From: Yoonia vestfoldensis DSM 16212
Lineage (GTDB): Bacteria; Pseudomonadota; Alphaproteobacteria; Rhodobacterales; Rhodobacteraceae
Direction: 5' to 3'
Assembly: GCF_000382265.1 (NCBI RefSeq)
Contig: NZ_KB907973.1
Span: forward strand, 62,001-126,000
DNA: 64,000 nucleotides
Shown one piece after another: positions 1 to 9,211 of the stretch. The stretch's first letter is position 1. Every line of letters begins with the position of its first letter. The position numbers were made by a program, and so were the translations under genes. Below the pieces are notes generated by a model. It saw only the letters and a list, made by a program, of their open reading frames with translations, was not told the origin of the DNA and did no database searches.

Positions 1-90
1 CCGGTCGTTCAGTACGCGTGCGTGATCGTCGGCAAAAGGATCGTCCCAGCTGGATTTCGCATGGCGGATCAGGATCAGCATCAGGCTCAC
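1..90 (-). CDS. SixA-like histidine phosphatase, N-terminal fragment
   Basis: Only the first 30 codons lie in the window; the gene runs off the left edge. The minus-strand translation begins with a short hydrophobic beta-strand followed by RHAKSSWDD, the RHG-type phosphohistidine signature in the form typical of SixA-family phosphatases. His in RHA would be the phospho-acceptor. The GTG start overlaps the TGA of the upstream ferredoxin gene by four bases (GTGA), so the two are probably co-transcribed. An ATG nine bases further in is an alternative start. Substrate cannot be judged from the fragment. Confidence 0.75.
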   Translation of the reverse strand, partial: MSLMLILIRHAKSSWDDPFADDHARVLNDR

Positions 91-725
91 AGGAAAGACC
101 CCATGTGAAAGGCGGCATGGGCGGGCAGGCGGTTGCCTTTGCCCACGGGGCAGGCGCGGCGTGCAGCACAGCCTTGGCCCATGCATTCCTGTCCCGCTGC
201 GCTGCGCAAGTGGTCCTTGCAGGCCGCGACATCGTAGCCATCGGCAAAGGCGCTGACAGGGCATGCGGTGGTGCAGGGCTGGCCTGTGCAGCTGTCGCAG
301 GGGCGTGGCCCCGCGCCTGTGGCGGCAACCCAGGGCACCAGCAATGCCATCCGGTAAGAGATGAACAGCCCGCCCGTGTCATGCACCAGAAACCCGATGG
401 GTGACGCCCAGGCCCGGCCAGAACGCAGCGCCCAAGTATAGAATGGCAGGAACGGCGCACCGCCAAAGGGGTAAAGCGCCAGTGCGCCGAAATCCTGCGC
501 CAGCGCGTCACCAATCCGGCGCGACCAGCGGTCCATCGGGTCGGATGCGCCGTCACGGTATTCGGGGCTTTGAATGAAGATCGGCCAGAACGCGGGTTCG
601 GCCGGACTAATCAGGACCAGTGACCCGTCCTTGCGCGGCAGCCCGTCATCCGGTTGAATGTGAAAAGCCCCTGACACATACAGCCCTTGCAGAGCCAGTG
701 CCGCGTCAAGGGCGCTGGCGGTCAT
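87..725 (-). CDS. Ferredoxin-like 4Fe-4S protein, 212 aa
   Basis: A soluble protein with two cysteine clusters in its last third: Cys143, 146, 151 and 155 (spacing CxxC-x4-C-x3-CP), and Cys169, 181, 186 and 192, the last also followed by Pro. This pattern fits one or two [4Fe-4S] clusters, as in the ferredoxin half of QueG-like proteins, but no cobalamin-binding epoxyqueuosine reductase domain is present. The N-terminal 140 residues match no family I can name. It sits two bases downstream of argB and overlaps the SixA-like gene, so it is the middle of a minus-strand housekeeping run. A role in electron transfer is inferred only from the clusters. Confidence 0.8.
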   Translation of the reverse strand: MTASALDAALALQGLYVSGAFHIQPDDGLPRKDGSLVLISPAEPAFWPIFIQSPEYRDGASDPMDRWSRRIGDALAQDFGALALYPFGGAPFLPFYTWALRSGRAWASPIGFLVHDTGGLFISYRMALLVPWVAATGAGPRPCDSCTGQPCTTACPVSAFADGYDVAACKDHLRSAAGQECMGQGCAARRACPVGKGNRLPAHAAFHMGSFL

Positions 726-727
726 CG

Positions 728-1582
728 TCAGCGCGGCTCGCGGATGATCGAGCCTGCACCATGTTCGGTGAACAGTTCCAGCAGGCTGGCATTGGGCAGC
801 CGCCCGTCAAGGATGACGACCGCGCGCACCCCTTGTTCCACCGCCATCAGCGCGGTTTCGGCCTTGGGGATCATGCCGCCGCTGATCGTGCCATCGGCGA
901 TCATCGCGCGGACCTGATCGGGGGTCAGCTGGGTCACAACCTCGCCGCTGGCATCCTTGATGCCGGGCACATCGGTCAGCAGGAGAAGGCGGTCCGCCTT
1001 GAGCGCGCCTGCGATGGCACCAGCAGCCGTATCGCCATTCACGTTGAAGGTTTCCAGCATGTCCATGCCAGTCGCCACAGGGGCCACGACAGGGATGATC
1101 CCTGCGGCGTTCAGATCGCGCAGCACCTGCACGTTCATTTCCACAGGACGGCCGACAAAGCCCAGTTCGGGGTTCAGCGCCTCGGCGACCATCAGGTCAT
1201 CGTCCTTGCCGGACAGGCCGACAGCGCGCCCGCCTTCGTCCATGATCGCCTGCACGATGCGTTTGTTGACCAGTCCGGTCAGCACCATTTCCACGACTTC
1301 CACCGTGTCCTGATCGGTCACGCGCTGGCCGCGTACGAATTCGGTCTTGATGCCCAGCTTGTCGAGCATCTGGTTGATCATCGGACCACCGCCATGCACG
1401 ACGACGGGGTTCATGCCGACCTGTTTCATCAGCACGATATCGCGGGCGAATTCGGCCATCGCATCGGCGTCGCCCATCGCGTTTCCGCCGAACTTCACGA
1501 CGACGACAGCACCGGAATAGCGCTGTAGATAGGGCAGCGCCTCAGACAGGGTGCGGGCGGTCGCGATCCAGTCACGGTTCAT
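728..1582 (-). CDS. argB: Acetylglutamate kinase
   Basis: Cytoplasmic amino-acid kinase that phosphorylates N-acetyl-L-glutamate with ATP in the second step of arginine synthesis. The phosphate-binding motif [10 protein letters not shown] lies at residues 28-37, followed by VVHGGGP and the [12 protein letters not shown] segment conserved in ArgB. The 284-aa length is normal for the family. I chose the ATG at 1582 because AAAGGA lies about eight bases upstream. An ATG at 1603, overlapping the yihA stop as ATGA, would add seven residues and is the main alternative. It follows yihA closely and is probably translated from the same message. The open frame extends much further upstream, but that part is out-of-frame yihA sequence. 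Confidence 0.97.
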   Translation of the reverse strand: MNRDWIATARTLSEALPYLQRYSGAVVVVKFGGNAMGDADAMAEFARDIVLMKQVGMNPVVVHGGGPMINQMLDKLGIKTEFVRGQRVTDQDTVEVVEMVLTGLVNKRIVQAIMDEGGRAVGLSGKDDDLMVAEALNPELGFVGRPVEMNVQVLRDLNAAGIIPVVAPVATGMDMLETFNVNGDTAAGAIAGALKADRLLLLTDVPGIKDASGEVVTQLTPDQVRAMIADGTISGGMIPKAETALMAVEQGVRAVVILDGRLPNASLLELFTEHGAGSIIREPR

Positions 1583-1599
1583 GTCGGCGGTCCTTTTCT

Positions 1600-2247
1600 T
1601 CATGATATCCCTGCGATGATGGCGCGCAATGTGGGAATCCCGTCGCCCTTTTCGGCGGAGGTCAGGATCAGTTCGGGGTAGGCCGCAGGGTGTTTCACCA
1701 GTGCGGCGCGCGTCTTGGCCAGCGATTCCGCCAGCGCGTCGCCGCGCAGCTTGTCGACCTTGGTCATCACGACCTGAAAGGTCACGGCCGAGGCGTCGAG
1801 CAGCGACATGATTTCTTCGTCCACCGCTTTCGCGCCATGTCGCGCGTCGATCAGGACAAAGACACGGCGCAGTGTCTGGCGGCCTTGCAGGTATTGTTTC
1901 AGCAGGCGCTGCCACTTTTCCACCACGGCGACAGGCGCATTGGCGAAACCATAGCCCGGCAGGTCGACGACATAGATGTCGCCTGCGGTGAAAAAGTTGA
2001 TCTCCTGCGTGCGGCCCGGCGTGTTGGACGCGCGCGCCAGCCCCTTGCGCCCTGTCAAAGCGTTGATCAGCGAGGATTTGCCCACGTTGGACCTGCCAGC
2101 AAAGCAGACCTCGATCCGGTCGGCGGGAGGCAGGCCGTCCATGGCGACGACACCTTTGACAAAGGTGGTTTCGCCCGCGAACAGCATGCGCCCGGCCTCT
2201 TTCGAGGCGTCATCGGGGTCGGGCGCTTGGGGGAATCGGAGTTCCAT
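1600..2247 (-). CDS. yihA: Ribosome biogenesis GTP-binding protein YihA/YsxC
   Basis: Essential TRAFAC-class GTPase that assists late assembly of the large ribosomal subunit. The G1 P-loop GRSNVGKSS is at residues 51-59, the switch I region has NTPGRTQ, G3 is DLPGYG and G4 is TKVDKL. The 215-aa length fits the EngB family. It lies 15 bases downstream of yidC and immediately before argB, an order common in Rhodobacteraceae chromosomes. The ribosome-binding site is weak, which fits partial coupling to yidC translation. Function is assigned from strongly conserved motifs. Confidence 0.97.
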   Translation of the reverse strand: MELRFPQAPDPDDASKEAGRMLFAGETTFVKGVVAMDGLPPADRIEVCFAGRSNVGKSSLINALTGRKGLARASNTPGRTQEINFFTAGDIYVVDLPGYGFANAPVAVVEKWQRLLKQYLQGRQTLRRVFVLIDARHGAKAVDEEIMSLLDASAVTFQVVMTKVDKLRGDALAESLAKTRAALVKHPAAYPELILTSAEKGDGIPTLRAIIAGIS

Positions 2248-2262
2248 TTCGCTGTTGCCGTT

Positions 2263-4083
2263 CTATTTGTCTGGCTTGCTGGCCGGATCTGTCTTCTTGC
2301 GCTTGATACTGGACTTGATGTTGCCGAACACATCCGGTTTGGCCCCATGGCTGCGCATGATCGCATATTGCTGCACGAAGGTGATGATGTTGTTCGCGAT
2401 CCAGTACAGCACCAGACCAGAGGCGAAGCCGCCCAGCATGAACATAAAGACCCATGGCATCCAGGCAAAGATCATCTGCTGTGTCGCATCGGTCGGGGCG
2501 GGGTTCAGCTTTTGCTGCATCCACATCGACACGCCAAGAAGGATCGGCAGTACGCCGATAAAGATCAGTGACAGGATCGAGTTCGGATCGGGCGCCGCCC
2601 ATGGCAACAGGCCGAAGAGGTTGATGATCGACGACGGGTCAGGCGCGCTGAGGTCATCGATCCAGCCGATCCACGGCGCGTGCCGCAATTCGATCGTCAC
2701 AAAGATCACCTTGTAGAGCGAAAAGAAGATCGGGATCTGCAACAGGATCGGCAGACAGCCCGCGGCCGGGTTGACCTTGTTTTCCTTGTACAGCTTCATC
2801 ATGCCTTGCTGCATGGACTGCCGGTCGTCGCCGGCACGCTCCTTCAGCTTTTCCATCTCGGGCTGGAGTTCTTTCATCCGCGCCATCGAGACATAGGATT
2901 TATAGGCAAGCGGCAGCACAAGTGCCTTGAGGAACAGGGTCAGTGCAAGGATCGACCAGCCCATGTTGCCGATGTAGATGTTCAGCGTGTGCAGCACCCA
3001 GAAGATTGGCTTGGTCAGGAAAAAGAACCAGCCCCAGTCAATGCTGTCCACAAAACGCTCTACCCCGCCGTTAAGTTCATAGTCGCGGATCGCTTCCCAT
3101 TCCTTGGCGCCCGCGAACATGCGGGTTGTCACCGTGACGGTTTCACCGGCAGCAACGACGCTGGGGGGCATGACAGCCTCGACCTGATACAGATCGCGCG
3201 TTTCGAAGTATTTCGACGTGGACCGGAACGGCTGTCCGGCTTCCGGGATCAGCGTCGTCATCCAGTAATGGTCGGTATAGCCGACCCAGCCGGATTGCTG
3301 CACCTCGATCCGTTCGGCCAGCGTACGTTCGCGTTCGTCAAAAGTGTAGTCGAGGATATTGCGATAGGTGGTTTCTTCCAGCTCGCCGTCGGACATCCGG
3401 ACCAGACCTTCGTGCAGGATGAAGAACCGTTTTGCGTCGGACGGTTCCCCGTGCCGCCGCAGGATGCCATAGGGCCGCGCGGTGATGGGCGCCTCGCCCA
3501 CGTTTTCGACGCTTTGCGCGAAATTGAACATGAAACGCTCGTCCACCGAAATCTCGGTACGGAAAATCTGGCCTGCGCCGTTGTCCCAGACCAGCGTCAC
3601 GGGTGTGGAGGGTGTCAGCGTTTCGCCGCTTTCGACGGACCAGATCGTATCGGGGCCGGGCACGGCTGCGGGATCGATGCCTTCTGTCGCGGTCCAGCCG
3701 AAGGTCGCAAAGTAAGTGTCTTCTTCGCCCACGGGGCGCAGCAGGCGCACGATGGGTGCGCCCTCATCTAGCGTTTCGCGGTAATCCGTCAGGGCAAGAT
3801 CGTCGATCCGCCCGCCCAGCATCGAAATCGACCCTGTCAGTTCGGGTGTCTCGATCCGGACACGCGGTACATCCGGACTGGTTTCATCTGCAACATCGGC
3901 AGGCGCCGTCGCGACAGGTGTGCCGGGATCGGCCAGCGGGACGGTCGGATCAACGGATTGGGTCGCGACCTCTGCGGGAGTATCGACGAGGATTTCCTCG
4001 GGCGGAAACAGCAGTGTCCATGTCATGATCACGGCAAAGCTGAGAAGCGTTGCAAGGATGAGGTTCCGGTTCTGGTCGTTCAT
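2263..4083 (-). CDS. yidC: Membrane protein insertase YidC
   Basis: Inner-membrane insertase of the YidC/Oxa1/Alb3 family that inserts and folds membrane proteins alone or with SecYEG. It has an N-terminal membrane segment right after the start, a large periplasmic P1 domain of roughly residues 60-345, and a C-terminal bundle of about five membrane segments containing AAGCLPILLQIP, which is characteristic of the family. The tail is lysine-rich. The open frame begins at a GTG seven codons earlier; I prefer the ATG at 4083 (MNDQNRN), the usual YidC start, which has AGGTG about nine bases upstream. At 606 aa it is typical for an alphaproteobacterium. It is the first gene of the yidC-yihA-argB run. 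Confidence 0.97.
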   Translation of the reverse strand: MNDQNRNLILATLLSFAVIMTWTLLFPPEEILVDTPAEVATQSVDPTVPLADPGTPVATAPADVADETSPDVPRVRIETPELTGSISMLGGRIDDLALTDYRETLDEGAPIVRLLRPVGEEDTYFATFGWTATEGIDPAAVPGPDTIWSVESGETLTPSTPVTLVWDNGAGQIFRTEISVDERFMFNFAQSVENVGEAPITARPYGILRRHGEPSDAKRFFILHEGLVRMSDGELEETTYRNILDYTFDERERTLAERIEVQQSGWVGYTDHYWMTTLIPEAGQPFRSTSKYFETRDLYQVEAVMPPSVVAAGETVTVTTRMFAGAKEWEAIRDYELNGGVERFVDSIDWGWFFFLTKPIFWVLHTLNIYIGNMGWSILALTLFLKALVLPLAYKSYVSMARMKELQPEMEKLKERAGDDRQSMQQGMMKLYKENKVNPAAGCLPILLQIPIFFSLYKVIFVTIELRHAPWIGWIDDLSAPDPSSIINLFGLLPWAAPDPNSILSLIFIGVLPILLGVSMWMQQKLNPAPTDATQQMIFAWMPWVFMFMLGGFASGLVLYWIANNIITFVQQYAIMRSHGAKPDVFGNIKSSIKRKKTDPASKPDK

Positions 4084-4201
4084 CTGAAAACACCTGTTTC
4101 CCACATCAATTATCAGGGCCGTTCAACCTGTCGGGCGGACAAAGGTCAAGCGGTTTTCAGGAAAAGGCGGCCCTTTGAGGGGCAAGAACACGGAAGATTG
4201 C

Positions 4202-4235
4202 AAAAGCGGCAGCCAGACGCATCTGTCGTGCCGCT
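4202..4235 (-). terminator. Probable terminator after the TRAP/amidase operon
   Basis: On the minus strand AGCGGCA (4235-4229) can pair with TGCCGCT (4211-4205). A smaller internal CAGA/TCTG pairing lies within the loop, and TTTT follows. It starts four bases after the stop of the 51-aa membrane protein gene, at the end of the long minus-strand operon and before yidC. Confidence 0.5.
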
Positions 4236-4238
4236 GCT

Positions 4239-4394
4239 TCAGCTTTTCTTGCGGCCCAGCACGTCCCAGCCCGCAAGGCCAAGGGTGATGGCTGCGATCA
4301 CGCTGATATCAACCCGTTGCAGTTTGAAGACAAGCACGGCGACAAAGGCGCAAAGCACGACAAAGGCGAAAATCGCAAGAACGCGGTCAATCAT
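4239..4394 (-). CDS. Small hypothetical membrane protein, 51 aa
   Basis: A 51-residue protein with two hydrophobic stretches: residues 4-23, rich in Val, Ala, Phe and Leu, and residues 30-43. A short basic end GRKKS follows, predicting a small inner-membrane protein with one or two spans. The ATG overlaps the 3' end of the amidase gene by eight bases, which supports translational coupling and argues that the frame is real despite its size. I do not recognise a named family. It is the last gene of the operon that runs from dctP through the amidase, so a role near the TRAP permease is possible but unproven. Confidence 0.65.
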   Translation of the reverse strand: MIDRVLAIFAFVVLCAFVAVLVFKLQRVDISVIAAITLGLAGWDVLGRKKS

Positions 4395-5787
4395 CGGTCA
4401 CTACTCCGCTCGTGTTTCTGAGTTCGGTCATCAACCACCGCGCCGTCCGCAGCAGCCGGGCATCATTGCCCCGTCGGCCCACCAGTTGCAGGCCCATCGG
4501 CATCCCTGCCGTATCCTCGAACACTGGCAGCGTCACCACCGGCACGCCACACAACGTCCACAAACCATTGTACACGGCACTGCCGGTAGATGACAGCCCT
4601 TCGGGCGCGGACGTGGGCGTCGCCGGACAAATGATCGCATCGCAGCGATCAAAAATCTCGTCCAGCGCGGCGTTCAGCAGTTTCGGCCAGTCGAGCGCGG
4701 CAAGATAATCCCTTGCCAGAACGGACTTGCCTGCGTCGATCGCGGCCAACGTGAGGTCCGAAAGGCGATCGCGCCCGCGTCTTTCATAGGTGTAATAGCA
4801 TTTCGCCATCTCGGCAAAGTTGATCCGCTCGCGGATCTCGGCGGCTTCGTCGAAAAGCTGCGGCAGGATCAGCGCAAAAGCGTCCTCGCCCAGCAGGCCC
4901 GCCAATTCCTGCATGGCGAATGCCATGTCATCTGACGAGGCCGTATCGCCCGGCATTTGCGTCAGGATCGCAAGCGTCGGACGTACCGGCACATCGGACA
5001 GCGCCGTCGCGAGCATGCGCGGCGGTGCCGACAGGCGCGTTGCCGGATCGGCGGGATCATCCCCGCACAGCACATCCGCCAGCATCGCCACGCCCGCGAC
5101 GCTGGTCGCAAAGACGCCGACCGTGTCGAGTGAGGGCGATTGCGGCAGGATGCCTGTGCGCGGGATCATCCCGAAGCTGGGCTTGAACCCCACGACCCCA
5201 CAATAGGACGCAGGCCGGATCACTGACCCGCCGGTTTGCGTGCCAATCGCCAGCGGCACCATGGCCGCACCCACCGCTGCCGCCGACCCTTGCGATGATC
5301 CGCCGGGTGTGTGCGCGGGATTGACCGGGTTGCGGGTCTTGCCCGGCGCGATATAGGCCAGTTCCGTCGTGACCGTCTTGCCCATCACATAAGCACCCGC
5401 CGCCTTGAGCTTGCGCACGATCACCGCGTCTTCGGTGGGCACGCGGCCTTTGTCGATGATTGTGCCGTTCTCGGTGGCGATCCCCTGTGTGTCGATGATG
5501 TCCTTCAGCGCGACGGGCAGACCGTGCAAGGGGCCCACCGGATGGCCCGTCTTGCGCAGCGTATCGAGACGCTGCGCCTGCGCCATCACGTGTTGCTCGT
5601 CCAGCCAGGACCAGGCCTGCACGTCTGCCTCGCGGCGCTTGACCTGATCCACGCAGGCAGTGGACAGATCAACCGCGCGCAAGGCGCCGGAAGCGAGCCG
5701 GTCCCGCATGTCCAGCGGATCGAGCGCGATCACCCCTTCGTTGCGCCGCGCCCCGGAAGGCAGGGTTCTGGCCTTATCGTGTGCCAT
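4387..5787 (-). CDS. Amidase signature family hydrolase
   Basis: Cytoplasmic amidase with the Ser-cisSer-Lys triad. Lys95 lies in ALKD, cis-Ser164 in PGGSSQGSAA and the nucleophile Ser188 in GTQTGGSV. Spacings of 69 and 24 residues between them are normal for the family, as is the 466-aa length. The start at 5787 overlaps the dctM stop by 14 bases; an ATG three codons earlier (5796) is possible, and neither has a strong ribosome-binding site. Being translated with a TRAP permease suggests that the imported solute, or a derivative, is an amide cleaved to a carboxylate and ammonia. It is not GatA, since gatB and gatC are absent. Substrate unknown. Confidence 0.9.
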   Translation of the reverse strand: MAHDKARTLPSGARRNEGVIALDPLDMRDRLASGALRAVDLSTACVDQVKRREADVQAWSWLDEQHVMAQAQRLDTLRKTGHPVGPLHGLPVALKDIIDTQGIATENGTIIDKGRVPTEDAVIVRKLKAAGAYVMGKTVTTELAYIAPGKTRNPVNPAHTPGGSSQGSAAAVGAAMVPLAIGTQTGGSVIRPASYCGVVGFKPSFGMIPRTGILPQSPSLDTVGVFATSVAGVAMLADVLCGDDPADPATRLSAPPRMLATALSDVPVRPTLAILTQMPGDTASSDDMAFAMQELAGLLGEDAFALILPQLFDEAAEIRERINFAEMAKCYYTYERRGRDRLSDLTLAAIDAGKSVLARDYLAALDWPKLLNAALDEIFDRCDAIICPATPTSAPEGLSSTGSAVYNGLWTLCGVPVVTLPVFEDTAGMPMGLQLVGRRGNDARLLRTARWLMTELRNTSGVVTDD

Positions 5788-7195
5788 AGATCGCATCCGG
5801 CAAAGAGAAGACCAACGCAGGGAATTCATACATCAGGAACATGCAGACAAAGACCATCAGCAGATACGGCATGACGCCCTTGAAGATATGCGACAATTGC
5901 ACGGCGGGTGGCGCGATCCCTTTCAGGTAATAGGCAGACATCGCCATCGGCGGGGTCAGGAACGACGTTTGCAGGTTCAACGCCACAAGGATGCCGAAAA
6001 ACAGCGGATCGACCCCGAACAACGGCAGCAGGGGCAGGAAGATCGGCACGAAGATGATGATGATCTCCGACCATTCCAGCGGCCAGCCCAGCAAGAAGAT
6101 GATCAGCTGCGCAAGGATCAGGAACTGGAACGGCGTTAGGTCGAACCCCATTACGAATTCCGAAATCAGGTGTTCGCCACCCAGATAGGAAAACACCGAA
6201 GAGAACGTGTAGGAACCGACGAACAACCAGCAGACCATCGCGGTCGTGCGCACTGTCAGATAGACGCTTTCGCGCAGTTTCTGATAGCTCATCGCCCGAT
6301 AGGCCACAGCCAGCAACATGCCGCCAAGGGCACCGATCGATGCCGCCTCGGTCGGGGTTGCAAGGCCGAACAGGATCGAACCCAACACCGCAAGGATCAG
6401 GAAGGCGAGCGGGAACAGCGACGTGACCAGCATCCATGCCAATTGCGGAAACGGGACGTCGGGGACTTCTTCCTTGGTCGGTTTCGGTGCGACGCTGGGC
6501 TGAAGGATCGACCGCCCGATGATGTAGGTCAGATAAAGCCCGACCAGCACAAGGCTGGGATAGAGCGCTGCGGCATAAAGCCTGACAATCGACACCCCGG
6601 ACGCGGCGGCATAGACGATCAGCATGATCGACGGCGGGATCAGGATGCCGAGTGTGCCGCCCGCGCAGATGATCCCGGACGCAAAGCTGGTGTCGTAGCG
6701 CGCCTTGAGCATCGCTGGCAGCGCCAGCAGGCCCATCAGCGTCACGACCGCACCCACGATGCCCGTCGAGGTCGCGAACAAGGCGCAGGTCACAAGCGCC
6801 GCAACACCCATCGACCCGGGCATCCCCTTGGCCGCGATGTTCAGCGTGGTGAACAGCCGGTCCACGATATTGGCGCGTTCGACCACATAGCCCATGAACA
6901 GGAACAGCGGCACGGCGGTCAGAACCTCGTTCGACATGACCGTGTAGGTCTGGTTCACGAAGAGATCGAAGATCCTGTTATTGTAGAACCCCTCGATCCA
7001 GGCGGTGAAGGATGTCCAGCCATCCGCATCCTCGGTCAGGCGGTTGAACGTGCGCCACATCCGGTCGGGATCGTAATAGGCGTAGTAGCCAAACCCGATC
7101 CCCATCGCCATCAGCGTGAATGCAATCGGAAAGCCTAGAAAAACGAGAACAATGAAGATGCCAAGCATCATCAGGGCAACTTGCGGATCAGTCAC
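5774..7195 (-). CDS. dctM: TRAP transporter large permease, DctM family
   Basis: The 473-aa integral membrane subunit that carries the substrate path of a tripartite ATP-independent periplasmic transporter. About twelve hydrophobic segments are visible. The segment containing ICAGGTLGILIPPSIMLIVY is the conserved DctM signature. Translation starts at GTG 7195, with GGAG eight bases upstream. It lies 43 bases after dctQ and overlaps the amidase gene, forming one operon with both. It acts with DctQ and the DctP receptor to take up an organic acid or amide-like solute using the sodium gradient; the ligand is not readable from sequence. Confidence 0.95.
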   Translation of the reverse strand: MTDPQVALMMLGIFIVLVFLGFPIAFTLMAMGIGFGYYAYYDPDRMWRTFNRLTEDADGWTSFTAWIEGFYNNRIFDLFVNQTYTVMSNEVLTAVPLFLFMGYVVERANIVDRLFTTLNIAAKGMPGSMGVAALVTCALFATSTGIVGAVVTLMGLLALPAMLKARYDTSFASGIICAGGTLGILIPPSIMLIVYAAASGVSIVRLYAAALYPSLVLVGLYLTYIIGRSILQPSVAPKPTKEEVPDVPFPQLAWMLVTSLFPLAFLILAVLGSILFGLATPTEAASIGALGGMLLAVAYRAMSYQKLRESVYLTVRTTAMVCWLFVGSYTFSSVFSYLGGEHLISEFVMGFDLTPFQFLILAQLIIFLLGWPLEWSEIIIIFVPIFLPLLPLFGVDPLFFGILVALNLQTSFLTPPMAMSAYYLKGIAPPAVQLSHIFKGVMPYLLMVFVCMFLMYEFPALVFSLPDAIYGTR

Positions 7196-7238
7196 TTGCT
7201 ATACTCCGTAAAATGGGGACCGGGCGCGTTGCGCGATG

Positions 7239-7820
7239 TCACTGGCCTTGCGCCGCTTTTTCGGCGGCTTCCTTGATCAACAACTCTTCGGTTTCCACGA
7301 CGTCTTCAGCCGCACGGCGCCAATAGCCTTCGCGGATGCACAGGATGCACCGGAAAACCTGGGCCAAGCCCTGCACCAGCAGCAAAAGCCCCGCGACGAC
7401 GATGACTGTCTTGAACTGATAGATCGGGACACCTGCCGGGCTGTTGATACTGACCTCGGCATAGCTCCACGAACGACCGGCATATTTCCAGCCTGCGAAG
7501 ACCAGCGCCAAGATGCCGGGAAAGAAGAAAATGATATACAGGACCAGATCAACCTTGGCCTGTGTCTGCGGTTTCCACAGGCGATAGATGAAGTCGCCCC
7601 GCACATGCCCGCCGCGCGACAGGGTATAGGCCCCGCCCATCATGAACAATGTCCCATACATGATGAACGACACGTCCAGCGCCCATGGCGTCGGCTTGTT
7701 CAGAAAATAGCGCATGAAGACTTCAAAGCTCATGCCGAAGGTCATCATCAGGATCAGCCAAGCGAAGGCTTTGCCAAAGTACCCCGACAGCTTGTCTGCG
7801 AATTCGATATAGCGGATCAT
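7239..7820 (-). CDS. dctQ: TRAP transporter small permease, DctQ family
   Basis: The 193-aa membrane subunit has four hydrophobic segments, at about residues 15-35, 50-70, 90-115 and 135-155, and a charged Glu/Lys-rich C-terminal tail, the usual DctQ shape. The ATG at 7820 is preceded by GGGAG about six bases away. A strong intercistronic hairpin separates it from dctP, which probably lets the binding protein be made in excess of the membrane subunits. It pairs with DctM immediately downstream. Confidence 0.92.
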   Translation of the reverse strand: MIRYIEFADKLSGYFGKAFAWLILMMTFGMSFEVFMRYFLNKPTPWALDVSFIMYGTLFMMGGAYTLSRGGHVRGDFIYRLWKPQTQAKVDLVLYIIFFFPGILALVFAGWKYAGRSWSYAEVSINSPAGVPIYQFKTVIVVAGLLLLVQGLAQVFRCILCIREGYWRRAAEDVVETEELLIKEAAEKAAQGQ

Positions 7821-7847
7821 GACTGCTCCCGTTCATGTCGTACTAAA

Positions 7848-7870
7848 CCGGGGGCGCGCGGCGCCCCCGG
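7848..7870 (-). terminator. Intercistronic hairpin between dctP and dctQ
   Basis: A perfect 9-bp GC stem (CCGGGGGCG with CGCCCCCGG) closes a 5-base loop; on the minus strand TTTAG follows. It lies between the receptor gene and the first permease gene, where partial termination or protection of the dctP message from 3' decay would raise receptor yield. Confidence 0.6.
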
Positions 7871-7897
7871 CTCTTGTCGAGATTGTGATCCGTGAGA

Positions 7898-9046
7898 TCA
7901 GATCGCGAGCTTGCCCGGGAAGTAATGCTCGTAGGCAAGCGCCAGATCCGGTGCGTTCATCAGCTCGTAATAGGCGACTTTGTCGACCCATGCGCGCTGG
8001 CTGTCCATCACCCGCTTGGAGAATTCGTCCTGCTCCAGCTCTGCGATCAGGCCATCCCAGGCACCAAGCTGTGCTTGCAGGATGTCGGTCGAAGTCCGGT
8101 GAACGGTCACGCCCAGCTCGTCGCGGATACGCAGCAGGTCGTTGGAATACTGATCCATCGCCAATGCGGTGTTCGCGGTTGACGCAGCCTCGACACCATA
8201 GCGCAGGATCGCCTGAAGATCGTCATCCAGGTCGGTATAGAAATCCTGGTTGATGATGAATTCAAAGCTTTCGGACGCTTGGTGGTAGGACGACAGGTAA
8301 TAGTTCTTGGCCACGTCTGGTGCGCCGAAACGCAAGTCGGACGACGGGTTGTTGAACTCGAACGCATCGATCACGCCACGTTCCATCGCAGGCACGATTT
8401 CGCCGCCTGGCAACTGTGCCACGGACATGCCCATCGACTGCAACAGGTCGGCAGCCAGACCCACCGTCCGGTATTTGAAGCCCTGCAGATCAGCAGCGGT
8501 GTTCACTTCTTCCTTGAACCAGCCGAAGGGCTGCGCGGGCATCGGGAAGCCCATGAACCCCACGACGTTCAGGCCAAGGATGTCCTGTGTCAGTTCACGG
8601 TAAAGCTCGTCGCCGCCGCCCTGGTAGAACCAGCCCAGCATTGTGTTTGCGGAACCGCCGAAAACAGGGCCCGTGCCAAAGAACGACGCGGCCTTGGATT
8701 TGCCGTACCAGTACACGGGTACGGTGTGGGCCATGTCGATGACGCCATCGTTGACAGCATCCATAACCTGGAACGCGCCGACGACGGCACCGGCTGGCAG
8801 CAGGTCGATCGACAGACGTCCGCCGGACATCGCCTCCACACGATCGATGTATTGCTGTGCCATATCCATCCAGATGTCGGATGCGGGCCAGGATGTCTGC
8901 ATACGGACAACCATTGGCGATTGCGCCATAACAGCAGGTGCGCTCAGCGCGGCACCGGCGGCGACAGTTCCTCCCAAGGCGCCTTTACTCAAGAATGACC
9001 GACGCGACAGCGCGCTCGTGGTCTTCGGAGCCGTTTTTTGTGTCAT
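7898..9046 (-). CDS. dctP: TRAP transporter solute-binding protein, DctP family
   Basis: Periplasmic receptor of the TRAP system, 382 aa. The N-terminus has a Tat-type signal, SRRSFLSKG, followed by a hydrophobic stretch and an AxA-like cleavage region ending near PAVMAQ. The mature part begins with MQTSWP and includes DIWMDMAQQYIDRV and the receptor-fold segment with GWFKEEVNTAADLQG. I chose ATG 9046 over the longer frame because GGGAGGA lies five bases upstream. The general form resembles receptors for 2-oxoacids and related carboxylates such as TakP, but this is a family-level guess. It is the first gene of the transporter operon. Confidence 0.93.
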   Translation of the reverse strand: MTQKTAPKTTSALSRRSFLSKGALGGTVAAGAALSAPAVMAQSPMVVRMQTSWPASDIWMDMAQQYIDRVEAMSGGRLSIDLLPAGAVVGAFQVMDAVNDGVIDMAHTVPVYWYGKSKAASFFGTGPVFGGSANTMLGWFYQGGGDELYRELTQDILGLNVVGFMGFPMPAQPFGWFKEEVNTAADLQGFKYRTVGLAADLLQSMGMSVAQLPGGEIVPAMERGVIDAFEFNNPSSDLRFGAPDVAKNYYLSSYHQASESFEFIINQDFYTDLDDDLQAILRYGVEAASTANTALAMDQYSNDLLRIRDELGVTVHRTSTDILQAQLGAWDGLIAELEQDEFSKRVMDSQRAWVDKVAYYELMNAPDLALAYEHYFPGKLAI

Positions 9047-9211
9047 TGTATCCTCCCAGATATATTTCGCTGCCAAAAGACACCGAGGTGGTCAGGATTA
9101 CTCACCAATTTTCCAAAAGCAAGCACTCAAGCGACGTCAAGTCACGCGTTTGCGCTAACACGCAAGGATTCTGTGCCGCGCCGCAACCACAAGGCGTTCC
9201 TCGTGGTCCGA

